Source: DATKQY01 sp035532475 | GTDB taxonomy: Bacteria; Actinomycetota; Acidimicrobiia; Acidimicrobiales; Bog-793 | DNA: 9,672 nucleotides | Assembly: GCA_035532475.1 (NCBI GenBank) | Contig: DATKQY010000076.1 | Coordinates: 1-9,672 of the forward strand | Reading direction: 5' to 3' | Shown here: piece after piece, positions 1 to 6,129 of the stretch | Layout of the letters: each line of letters begins with the position of its first letter | How positions within the stretch are numbered: position 1 is the stretch's first letter | Program-made: the position numbers and the translations under genes | The notes under the pieces: generated by a model | Databases searched by the model: none | What the model was told of the DNA's origin: nothing | Seen by the model: only the letters and a program-made list of their open reading frames with translations

Positions 1-192
1 CTCTACCATCAGCTGGAAGGTGTCGATGCCGAGCCGACGAGCGAAATCGGCGGTCGCCGGGGCACTGGCGGTGGTGTCGGTGTCGAGACCGGCGACGAAC
101 ATGCCGTGCACCGCGATGTCGTGGTCGTGGAACGCGTCGACGGCCTGCACGACTGTGGCGACGCCCCAGTCTGGCGGACGCCGCTTCACCAC
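1..192 (-). pseudogene. Cobalamin-binding radical SAM protein, 5'-truncated fragment
   Basis: Read on the minus strand, this stretch encodes about 64 residues that run off the left edge. They include FHDHDIAVHGMFVAGLDTD and, later, FARRLGIDTFQLMVE. This resembles the part of B12-binding radical SAM enzymes after the CxxxCxxC cluster motif, where family members typically read HGxxVHGMFVxGxDxD and then a segment ending IDTxQxxxLTPLPGT. The similarity starts near lysine 184-186. Upstream there is only a short open stretch to an in-frame stop at 325-327, with no B12 domain and no cluster cysteines. The full enzyme is normally 400-550 residues, so the 5' two thirds is missing. GTG codons at 187-192 could start a short product, but it could not be a working enzyme. 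The recognition is from memory of the family motif, and the 3' state lies outside the window. Confidence 0.5.
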
Positions 193-279
193 GTCAACTG
201 GACAACTCAACGTGGATCTAATCACTTGTCGGTGAGCGGCCGCGCCACCGACACGACCGAGCCCAGTCCGGGCCCTCCG

Positions 280-298
280 TGGGACGGTAGGGTTCCCA
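280..298. promoter_or_regulatory. Candidate operator upstream of the Rrf2 gene
   Basis: An inverted repeat TGGGA-N9-TCCCA lies 32 bases before the Rrf2 start codon. Rrf2 regulators often repress their own gene through a dyad near the promoter, so an autoregulatory site is plausible. The arms are only 5 bp, which can occur by chance at this GC content. No convincing -35/-10 pair is visible; TCTAAT at 217-222 is the best -10-like hexamer. Confidence 0.2.
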
Positions 299-330
299 GT
301 ATCGCTCAGTAAAGAGGTGGACCCTCAGCC

Positions 331-1305
331 ATGGACATGACGTTGTCGAAGCGCGGCGACTACGCGATGCGCTCGGCGATCTCGCTCGCCCGGGCCTTCG
401 AGGAGGGCGTCCATCGCAAGATCCGCGAGGTCGTTGCTGAGACCGAGGTGCCTCAGACCTTCGCCCCCCAGATCCTCACCGACTTGGTGCGCGCCGGCCT
501 GGCCGTCTCGAAGGCCGGGCGCGACGGAGGCTACCGGCTCACCCGCCCGCCGAGGGAGATCAGCGTGCTCGAGGTCATTGAGGCGGCCGAGGGCCCGCTT
601 CGCGCCGAGCGGTGTGCCTTGGGGGAGGGACCGTGCCGCTGGGAGGCGGTCTGCCCGGTGCATGAGACCTGGGCCGAGGCGACCTCGGGGCTGCGCGGGC
701 TGCTGTCGAGGACCGCCCTCGCCGAGGTAGCGGCGCGCGACGCGGCGATCGAGGCCGGCACCTACGCGGTCCCCCCCGACGCGCACCGCTCGCATCCGAT
801 CGCGGTCGGCGTCTCCGACGTCGTCCAGGTCGAGCTCGCCGCGGCCATGCTGCATACCGCGATCGTCCGGGTCGGAGGCGTCCTCGGCGCGATCGTCGCG
901 GCTGCCGCCGCAGACGGCGCGCTCGGTGTCGCCGAGGGGGCGACGCCGCGGTCCCGTCGCCGGCCGGCCAGGGTCGCCGAGGCGTCCCTCGTACCGGTGG
1001 GCCCGAACACCCCGACCGCCGGGCCGGCGCGCTATCTGCTCAGCTGGCAGTTGACCTCCTCGGGCGCGAGCAGCCGCCTCGAGGCGGAGTTGTCGGTGGT
1101 CCCCGTCGACGTCGCGCGCAGCGAGCTACGGATCGAGGGGACCTGGCGCCAGGGCGCCGCCGGCGCCCTCGTCGCCGCTCCGGAGCTCGAACTCCTGGCT
1201 CGTCCGACGCTTCGCGCCTTCCTCCGCCACCTCGCCCGAGCGCTCGAGGAGCAGCCTGGGAGCGGGCGCCGTCACCCGAGCCCGCGCAGCATGACGTCCC
1301 GGTAG
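331..1305 (+). CDS. Rrf2-family Fe-S-type regulator with SRPBCC-like C-terminal extension
   Basis: This 324-residue protein begins with a typical Rrf2 winged helix-turn-helix (about residues 3-90): LSKRGDYAMRSAISLA, then a recognition helix region ending LVRAGLAVSKAGRDGGYRL. Three cysteines follow at 95, 102 and 108 (C-x6-C-x5-C). In IscR, NsrR and RsrR an equivalent trio binds a [2Fe-2S] or [4Fe-4S] cluster, so sensing of redox state, NO or Fe-S status is likely. Rrf2 proteins usually end near residue 150; here about 170 more residues follow. Their order resembles the protein at 1538-2089: a basic/variable strand, LLSWQLTSSGASSRLEAELSV, then an amphipathic C-terminal helix with TLRAFLRHLARALEE. 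The start ATG has a ribosome site GAGGTGG 10 nt upstream; ATG at 337 is an alternative. The gene is monocistronic here and faces the SRPBCC gene convergently. The regulator call is firm; the extension's fold is inference. Confidence 0.88.
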   Translation: MDMTLSKRGDYAMRSAISLARAFEEGVHRKIREVVAETEVPQTFAPQILTDLVRAGLAVSKAGRDGGYRLTRPPREISVLEVIEAAEGPLRAERCALGEGPCRWEAVCPVHETWAEATSGLRGLLSRTALAEVAARDAAIEAGTYAVPPDAHRSHPIAVGVSDVVQVELAAAMLHTAIVRVGGVLGAIVAAAAADGALGVAEGATPRSRRRPARVAEASLVPVGPNTPTAGPARYLLSWQLTSSGASSRLEAELSVVPVDVARSELRIEGTWRQGAAGALVAAPELELLARPTLRAFLRHLARALEEQPGSGRRHPSPRSMTSR

Positions 1306-1400
1306 AGGGTACGTAGCCCATAGCGCCCAAGGAGCCACCTGTCGTAGCGCTCGCGCTGGGCGTCGATGACCGGGAGGATCAGGCGTGGCGAAATCGACCT
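1272..1400 (-). other. Possible gene remnant overlapping the Rrf2 3' end
   Basis: On the minus strand a reading frame ending at 1272 carries a gene-like C-terminal tail, with GRYGLRTLYRDVMLRGLG before the stop. Its third codon positions are mostly G or C. It overlaps the last 34 bases of the Rrf2 gene convergently. The frame can be followed upstream to a TTG at 1478, but the N-terminal residues look random. I do not recognise a family. It may be the decayed end of a lost gene or a chance frame. Confidence 0.2.
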
Positions 1401-1437
1401 TCTCAGGGGCGTCCGGGCACCGGGACACTGATCCGGG

Positions 1438-1453
1438 CTCTTCACGTGAAGAG
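1438..1453. promoter_or_regulatory. Perfect 16-bp palindrome CTCTTCACGTGAAGAG
   Basis: The sequence CTCTTCACGTGAAGAG is a perfect dyad with no spacer, in the 232-base gap between the convergent Rrf2 and SRPBCC-like genes. An offset pair GGACAC (1423-1428) and GTGTCC (1455-1460) brackets it. With no spacer it would not form a good RNA hairpin, so a dimeric DNA-binding protein site is the more natural reading. No gene starts next to it, which is odd for an operator. The rest of 1306-1537 shows no convincing gene. Confidence 0.35.
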
Positions 1454-1537
1454 TGTGTCCAGTGGCATACGCGCGCAAGCAGGCGTTCCGCCGGGGCCAG
1501 CCGATCGGTGCGCCAGGAGAATTTCCGGGCGTGACGC

Positions 1538-2089
1538 TCAGGCTCGGCGGGAGCCCGGCACCTCGCCCGGCTCATCACCGGGGTTCTCGTCCTCAAGGCT
1601 CCTCGCCACCCGGGAGAGGAAGGAGCGCACCGTCGACCGGGCGACCTGGTGCAACAGCGCGCGGTCGAGGCGACGTCCGAGCTCGCCGAGGGGTGGGGCG
1701 TAGGAGGCGGAGAGGGTGAGGCGGCAGCGGTCCGGGCCGAGGGGGGCGAGCTCCACATCACCGTCGAGCGCGGGGAGGAGCGTAGGCAGCCCGCTCGGCT
1801 CCCAAGCGAGAGGCACGATGAGCGCGTCCCCGCGGTCATGATGCAGCCCGAGGGTCACCCGGACCTCCCGGGCCACCCGTCCGGCGACCCATGACGGTCC
1901 GATCCGTAGGCGAAGCGCCTCGCCGTCTTCCTCGGCCGCGCTTGCGAGCGGCGCGAGCCAGCGTCCGTCGCCGGTGAAGCGCTCCCGTACCGCCTCGAGC
2001 GGGCGCGACACTTCAGCGAAGTCCTCGAGAAAGAGCGCTCGTCTTCGTTCGCGAGGTGCCGTCGCTTCGCCTTCTACCTCCATCGTCAT
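1538..2089 (-). CDS. Small SRPBCC-like (START/polyketide-cyclase fold) protein
   Basis: The predicted product is 183 residues, soluble, with no signal peptide. It opens with MTMEVEGEA and an EDFAEVSRPLEAVRERF segment, typical of the first strand and helices of SRPBCC proteins. Strands follow (VAREVRVTLGLHH; LIVPLAWEPSG), then LLPALDGDVELAPLGPDRC and RLTLSASYAPPLGELG. It ends in a long amphipathic helix, LDRALLHQVARSTVRSFLSR. Such folds bind hydrophobic ligands in a cavity; nothing shows the ligand or a catalytic role. The ATG at 2089 was chosen because the fold begins there and upstream residues are low-complexity. A second ATG lies at 2083, and the ribosome site is weak (AGGGA about 14 nt upstream). 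It follows the histidine kinase in the same direction after 103 nt, so co-transcription is possible. The C-terminal half of the Rrf2 protein at 331-1305 resembles it along its length. Confidence 0.7.
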   Translation of the reverse strand: MTMEVEGEATAPRERRRALFLEDFAEVSRPLEAVRERFTGDGRWLAPLASAAEEDGEALRLRIGPSWVAGRVAREVRVTLGLHHDRGDALIVPLAWEPSGLPTLLPALDGDVELAPLGPDRCRLTLSASYAPPLGELGRRLDRALLHQVARSTVRSFLSRVARSLEDENPGDEPGEVPGSRRA

Positions 2090-2120
2090 GAAGGTGTACC
2101 GATCGTCCCTAGCCTGCGAT

Positions 2121-2136
2121 AGGGGCGAAGGCCCCT
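2121..2136. terminator. Intergenic hairpin AGGGGC-N4-GCCCCT
   Basis: A 6-bp perfect stem with a four-base loop lies in the 103-nt gap between the histidine kinase and the SRPBCC-like gene. On the minus strand, the direction of both genes, no U run follows it, so it is a poor intrinsic terminator there. It may act as an attenuator, an mRNA-processing or stabilising element, or a hairpin in the SRPBCC leader. On the + strand TTT follows, but no + gene ends nearby. Confidence 0.3.
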
Positions 2137-2192
2137 TTGTCCGGCGTTGCGGACGGCGGCTCTCGTCGATGGAGGTCCCCGGCGAGCACCGG

Positions 2193-3611
2193 TCAGCGAG
2201 CGACGGCGCCACGCTCCGGGCGAGGCAAGCCGAGCGGAACGGTCGCTTCGACGACGGTGCCGTGGCCGGGGGCAGAGCGCACCTCGAGGTGCCCCCCGAG
2301 GAGCCTGGTCCGCTCCCGCATGCCGAGCAGGCCGAGATGCCCCGAGCCGAGCTCGTCGAGCGCCTCGGGTACAAAGCCGTGCCCGTCGTCGGCCACGCTG
2401 AGCGCGAGCTCGTTAGCTCGGAACTCGACGGTCACGACGAGTCGGCGCGCCCCGGCGTGGCGGAGCGTGTTGCGCACCGCTTCCTGCGCGATGCGAAAGG
2501 CGCCGAGCTCGACCTCGGGCGCGAGGCGAGCCCCAGTGCCGGTCACTTCCAGCTCGGCGACGATCCGAGCCTCCTCCTCGACGTCGGCCACCAAGCTCGA
2601 GAGCGCGGCGACGAACCCGAGCTGATCGAGGGCCGGCGGGCGCAGGTCCCGGGCTAAGCTCCGAAGGCGGGCTGCCGCTTCGAGCGCCTGGTGGCGCGTC
2701 TCGGCGAGTCCGCTCGCCACGGCCTCCGGGACGCCCGCGACTCCGCCGAGGCTCTCGAGACGGCGAGCGAGGTGCAAGAAGAGCTGCAGCGGCTCGTCGT
2801 GCAGCTCGCGCGCGAGGCGTCGGCGCTGGTCCTCCTCGGCCTGGACGACGAGCTGGGCGTAACGGCTGGCCCGCCGGCCCTCGCTGCGCTCCTCGGTGAC
2901 GTCCTCGAAGATCACCTGTACCGAGGCCTCGCCCGTGTCGGCGGGTAGGGGCGCGAGGTCGACCCGGTAGTCCCGACCGTCGGCGAGGGAGAGCACCCGC
3001 CCGGCTTTGCCGTCAAGGGTGGCGTCCCCGTCGAAGAGGGTCAGGCCCGCGCGTCCGATCGCGTCCCCGCTGAGCAGCGCCGTCGCCGCGGGGTTGGCTT
3101 CGGCGATCAGGCCCTGCCCATCGAGGACGAGGATCGGGGCACGGTTGGTCTCGAAGAGCTGGCGGTAGCGGGCCTCGACGGCGAGGGCCTCGGCCGTGGC
3201 GCGCTCGACCCGGGCATGGGCGAGGCGCTCGGCCTCGATGCGCTGGCCGAAGACGAACGCCACGCCGATGACGAGCGCCAGGTTCACCAGGTCGCCGCCG
3301 ACGTGTCCCCGGTCGTGCGGCAACAGCAGGTCGGGCAGCCACAAGAGTGTCGCCCAGATCCCCGTTGCCGCCGAGCCGGCCAGCCCGTAGCGAAGTGCCG
3401 CATAGCCGACCGGGACGATCAGCAGCGCGACCGGGATACCGGCGGGGAACGCCCCGGTAGCGATCGAGACGTTCAAGTCGACGAGCAGGTGGACGCCCGC
3501 GATGAGCAGCACCATCGCCTGGATGGCCCAAAAGCGCCCCTCCCGCACTGGCGGGCGCGCGGCCTGGCGGGCGACCGCGGCGAACTCAGCCAGGGTCGCC
3601 CGGCTCGCCAT
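2193..3611 (-). CDS. Membrane PAS sensor histidine kinase (NarX/DesK type, HisKA_3)
   Basis: The kinase has 472 residues. An N-terminal membrane domain has about four hydrophobic spans (27-47, 55-75, 78-97, 106-123). A short linker helix leads to a PAS domain (about 148-240: RYRQLFETNRAPILVLDGQG, ending VQVIFEDVTEE). The HisKA_3 dimerisation domain follows with RRLARELHDEPLQ; His271 is the expected phosphorylation site. The ATPase domain has its N box around Asn381 (EAVRNTLRHAGA), DDGHGF at 408-413, GLLGMRER at 427-434 and GHGT at 449-452. All key residues are present, so it should be active. The ATG at 3611 has GGAGG just upstream and lies 26 nt inside the end of the response regulator gene, implying translational coupling. 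The signal is unknown; PAS domains bind small ligands, haem or flavin, and no haem-ligand residue can be singled out. Confidence 0.93.
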   Translation of the reverse strand: MASRATLAEFAAVARQAARPPVREGRFWAIQAMVLLIAGVHLLVDLNVSIATGAFPAGIPVALLIVPVGYAALRYGLAGSAATGIWATLLWLPDLLLPHDRGHVGGDLVNLALVIGVAFVFGQRIEAERLAHARVERATAEALAVEARYRQLFETNRAPILVLDGQGLIAEANPAATALLSGDAIGRAGLTLFDGDATLDGKAGRVLSLADGRDYRVDLAPLPADTGEASVQVIFEDVTEERSEGRRASRYAQLVVQAEEDQRRRLARELHDEPLQLFLHLARRLESLGGVAGVPEAVASGLAETRHQALEAAARLRSLARDLRPPALDQLGFVAALSSLVADVEEEARIVAELEVTGTGARLAPEVELGAFRIAQEAVRNTLRHAGARRLVVTVEFRANELALSVADDGHGFVPEALDELGSGHLGLLGMRERTRLLGGHLEVRSAPGHGTVVEATVPLGLPRPERGAVAR

Positions 3612-4317
3612 GGTCCTCCGGCGCGGCGAGGCGGTGGTTGAGCGCGTAGGCCACCGCTTCGGTCCTCGACGCCACGCCGAGCTTTCCGAGCACGTTCGAG
3701 ACGTGTCCCTCGACCGTGCGCACGCCAAGGCCGAGCTCGGCGGCGATCCGCTTGTTCGACCGGCCCCGGGCGAGAAGGCCGAGCACGTCGGCCTCCCTCT
3801 GGGTGAGCGCTCCGGTGCCGGGCGCGCCGCGCCGCAACCGGCGGACGAGGTGGCCAGAGACCGTCCGGTCCAGCACGAAGACTCCGTCGGCCACGGCCCG
3901 CACCGCGTCGACGAGCTCCTTTGCGGAAGCGGTCTTCAGCAGGTAGCCGCCGACCCCGATCTCGAGCGCCTCGGCGATGTACGCATAGTCGTCGTAGGCG
4001 CTCAGGACGAGGGTCCGCACCTCGGGGTGTGACGCCGCCGCGGCGCGGGCGAGCTCGAGCCCGCTCATCCCGGGGAGGTTGACGTCGACCAGTGCCACGT
4101 CCGGCAGGAGCCGCTCGAGCAGGCCGAGCCCCTCCTCGCCGGTGCCGGTTTGGCCGACAACCTCGAGGTCAGGTGCCTGCTCGAGGAGCTGGAGCGTCCC
4201 CTCGCGCACCAGCGCGTGGTCGTCCACGATCACGACGCGGATCGGCGCCGTCCCCTCAGCGTGCGCCTCGTGCGGGGGACCGGATCCGACGCGCTGCACA
4301 CCCGACGGCTCGTCCAT
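3586..4317 (-). CDS. NarL/FixJ-family response regulator
   Basis: The regulator has 243 residues. The receiver domain (about 26-142) has the acidic pair Asp32-Asp33 in VVIVDDHALVREG, the phosphoacceptor Asp78 in VALVDVNLPGMSG, Ser106 and Lys128 in GYLLKTASAKEL. A LuxR-type helix-turn-helix follows (about 168-230: LTQREADVLGLLARGRSNKR, then VRTVEGHVSNVLGKLGV). It is the cognate partner of the overlapping kinase downstream. The ATG at 4317 was preferred because residues encoded upstream are low-complexity. About 24 residues before the receiver look disordered, and no strong ribosome site precedes the start. Targets are unknown; the SRPBCC-like gene downstream and the divergent small membrane protein are the nearest candidates. 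Confidence 0.94.
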   Translation of the reverse strand: MDEPSGVQRVGSGPPHEAHAEGTAPIRVVIVDDHALVREGTLQLLEQAPDLEVVGQTGTGEEGLGLLERLLPDVALVDVNLPGMSGLELARAAAASHPEVRTLVLSAYDDYAYIAEALEIGVGGYLLKTASAKELVDAVRAVADGVFVLDRTVSGHLVRRLRRGAPGTGALTQREADVLGLLARGRSNKRIAAELGLGVRTVEGHVSNVLGKLGVASRTEAVAYALNHRLAAPEDHGEPGDPG

Positions 4318-4472
4318 GGAGCCCAGTGTGCGCTCCGGCGGGGCCGGTCGCCAGCGGCGAGGCGGGAGGCCGCCCCGCCGCGTGCTTCCACGGGGGCACA
4401 CGTGGGATCCGAAGACGCCGATCCGTGACCTCCGGGTTCCGTTGTCGGGGCCAACGGGCCCAGGATGAGCCC
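4318..4472. promoter_or_regulatory. Divergent intergenic region, two-component genes / small membrane protein
   Basis: These 155 bases separate the starts of two divergent genes and must hold the promoter of the response regulator and probably that of the small membrane protein. Clear -35/-10 pairs are not visible. Two weak dyads are present: CCACG-N8-CGTGG (4388-4405) and GGGCC-AACG-GGCCC (4448-4461). The second lies directly against the AGGA ribosome site of the + strand gene and could mask it in the mRNA. Confidence 0.35.
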
Positions 4473-4694
4473 ATGGACGAGGTCCTTCGTTTGGTGTTGG
4501 GCGGGATGGTGGTGGCCTCGCTGCTGACCATCGTCACCTACTTGTGCATGTTCCTGGCAGCCTCGGCCTCGACGGTGCTTCGCGCCCATCGCCGCGACCG
4601 CGTGACAAGTGAGCTCGACGAGGTGCTCGCCGAGATCCTCGGACCCCGGACGCTGGAGCGGGCGGTCGAGCGCGGCGATGCTCATCCGAACTAA
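4473..4694 (+). CDS. Small single-span membrane protein, unknown function
   Basis: This 73-residue protein has one strongly hydrophobic segment (about 8-33, LVLGGMVVASLLTIVTYLCM onward). A basic stretch RAHRRDR follows, and then an acidic amphipathic helix with ELDEVLAEILGP. By the positive-inside rule the C-terminal tail should be cytoplasmic. The ATG has AGGA 7 nt upstream, and third positions are GC-rich, as in neighbouring genes. It is divergent from the response regulator and could be a target or accessory of that system, but this is inference. I do not recognise a family. Confidence 0.55.
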   Translation: MDEVLRLVLGGMVVASLLTIVTYLCMFLAASASTVLRAHRRDRVTSELDEVLAEILGPRTLERAVERGDAHPN

Positions 4695-4848
4695 CGCGCC
4701 CGAACGCGATAGGGGAGTGTCGTTGCTCATCGCGGCGCACAGGAGACGCCACTAACCGCCCTCCTTAACGCCAATAGCCTTCGAGCATGTTGTGTCCTGA
4801 AAGCCGGACCAGACCAGTAGCTGGAGGTCCCACCTGGGTAATCGCCGG

Positions 4849-4869
4849 ACGGGGTAGCGGCTTAGCGCC
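4849..4869. repeat. Left subterminal inverted repeat of the IS1595-like element
   Basis: The reverse complement of this 21-mer matches 5867-5887 at 19 of 21 positions. The invariant core is GCCGCTACCCCGT. It lies about 60 bases inside the left end and overlaps the 3' end of the transposase frame. Confidence 0.7.
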
Positions 4870-5846
4870 GCCATCCACGACATCTTGGGGTCGCCTTCCC
4901 ATGAGTCGCCATGGGCGACGTCCGCCTCCGTGATGGGACCCGTGGCGGCCGCCTGCTGCGAGAGGTCCTGCGGTTGAACCGGAAGGTAAGCTCGTTGATT
5001 CTCTTGAGCTCGAGGTAGGCCTGGAGGTGCACTGGGTCGACCGAGCCCTGGTGCGTGTCGAGGATCCAGCGCTTGAGAAGGCTCGCCACCCGGTGGACGC
5101 CGAGCATCACGACATGGGCGGGATCGGACGAGGCCGACAGCGAGACGACCTTGTGGGTGTAGGGGTGCTTGGCGAGGTCGTTGTAGCCGCCCCAGGCGTC
5201 GGTGAGCACCACCGAGCCGGGCGCGACGACCTCGCACACGAAGGGCACGAGGCTCTCCCCGGAGGCGTCGGGAACGTGGCGCAGGCGCACCCTGCCGAAG
5301 CCCTTCGGCGCCTGGAGCTCCAGGGCCACCGCGACGATGGACTTCGCCGCGCCGCGACCCCGCTTGCCGCCGTGGACAACACCGCCGCGAAGGTCTCGTC
5401 GACCTCGACGTCGCCAGAGAGCGGCGCGCGAACTACCCGGACCATCGCCACCCGGTAGCGGTGCAGCATCGGCCAGGCGACCTGGTAGCTCACGCCCAGC
5501 ATCTCGGCGAGGGTCAACGCGGACATCCCGTTCTTCGCGGTAGTGAGGTGCCAGGCCGCGTCGAACCACGTCCGCAGCGGCGTGCGGGTCTTGTCGAGGG
5601 GTCCCGGCGGCCACCCGCGTCTGGAGCCGGCAGCCACGACAGATGAGGCGTCCCCGACTCGCTCGCCACTGCGCACCCACCAGGGCCCAAGATGGGCGGC
5701 GGAACGCCTCGCTACCGCAGCGCCTCCACGTAGCCCAGGCACGCGTCGTCGTCGGGGAACATCTCCACGAAGTTCCGGTACGCGGCCGGGTAGTCCCTGC
5801 CCGCCAGCAGCCGCGGGCGTTCAGGCGTTCCCTCGTAGTCATCCAC
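4862..5846 (-). pseudogene. IS1595-family transposase, multiply frameshifted
   Basis: The transposase can be rebuilt only by changing frame. Segment 1 (5846-5715) starts at GTG and gives YPAAYRNFVEMFPDDDACLG, ending in a TAG at 5714-5712. Segment 2 (about 5711-5602) gives GRLICRGCRLQTRVAAGT; it keeps the second CxxC of the usual zinc ribbon, while the first pair is lost. Segment 3 (about 5600-5387) gives LDKTRTPLRTWFDAAWHLTT and VEVDETF with the first catalytic Asp. Segment 4 (about 5386-4968) gives HGGKRGRGAAKSIVAVALEL, VVLTDAWGGY with the second Asp, VHRVASLLKRW and FTFRFNRR-like FRFNRRTS. Segment 5 (about 4965-4900) gives QQAAATGPITEADVAHG. A short FYRLL-type block expected before segment 5 is missing. 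At least four frame changes and one deletion make it non-functional. Family assignment rests on these motifs. Confidence 0.85.
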
Positions 5847-5866
5847 CCCTACATCTTGGGCCAGGT

Positions 5867-5887
5867 GGCGTTAGGCCGCTACCCCGT
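5867..5887. repeat. Right subterminal inverted repeat of the IS1595-like element
   Basis: The segment GGCGTTAGGCCGCTACCCCG (plus one base) is the inverted partner of 4849-4869, differing at two positions. It lies just upstream of the transposase GTG start, so it marks the right side of the element. Confidence 0.7.
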
Positions 5888-6054
5888 ATCGCCGGAGACT
5901 CCAGTAGCAGACCCCGGTTCGTCGCCGGACGCGAGAACGTCACCGCGGCTCGAGCCTTGCGCGCGCAGCGCTGCCTCGATCTCGAGCCAGGCCGAGCTTC
6001 GCCGAGGCTCGCTCCCGAACAGGGTCCTTCGGGCCGGATGTTCACCCCACCGCG

Positions 6055-6072
6055 CGGCGACTTCAGTCGCCG
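6055..6072. terminator. Hairpin CGGCGAC-TTCA-GTCGCCG after the binding-protein gene
   Basis: A perfect 7-bp stem with a 4-base loop lies 58 bases beyond the stop of the substrate-binding protein. No U run follows on the minus strand. Actinobacterial terminators often lack one, so it is a reasonable candidate end for the importer transcript. The rest of 5926-6129 has no gene I can support. Confidence 0.4.
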
Positions 6073-6083
6073 TCGGTCCGCCC

Positions 6084-6105
6084 CATGATGCCGGGTGGCA
6101 ACATG
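6084..6105. terminator. Imperfect dyad CATG-A-TGCC-N4-GGCA-A-CATG
   Basis: This second dyad lies between the binding-protein stop codon and the hairpin at 6055-6072. It has one central mismatch pair per arm. The two hairpins in tandem look like a composite terminator for the ABC genes, though neither has a T tract. Confidence 0.3.
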
Positions 6106-6129
6106 TCAGCACGACCTCCTCGGCGTGGA

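Larger units (their letters stand above)
4791..5925. mobile_element. Degenerate IS1595-family insertion sequence
   Basis: The element is recognised from the broken transposase inside it and from inverted repeats near both ends. The left boundary is placed at TGTGTCCTGAAAGCCGG (4791 onward), similar to the GGTGTCC-like termini remembered for IS1595-type elements. The right terminus has decayed: beyond the subterminal repeat only CCAGTAG and a few bases resemble the left end, so 5925 is approximate. No clear 8-bp target duplication can be paired. The element is surely immobile. Confidence 0.65.

Noticed and set aside
325..855. Minus frame opposite the Rrf2 N-terminus
   Set aside because: The + strand encodes an unmistakable winged helix and cysteine trio here.
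1455..1466. GTGTGTCC next to the palindrome as a second IS end, resembling 4789-4797
   Set aside because: Only eight bases are alike, and no transposase fragment or subterminal repeat accompanies it.
1974..2657. Long open frame on the + strand across the kinase 3' end
   Set aside because: It is antisense to conserved kinase motifs and its composition is that of a GC-rich complement; no recognisable domain.
4230..4730. Minus frame over the divergent region and small membrane protein
   Set aside because: It extends antisense across the response regulator start and has no coherent domain; the + frame has a good ribosome site and a membrane span.
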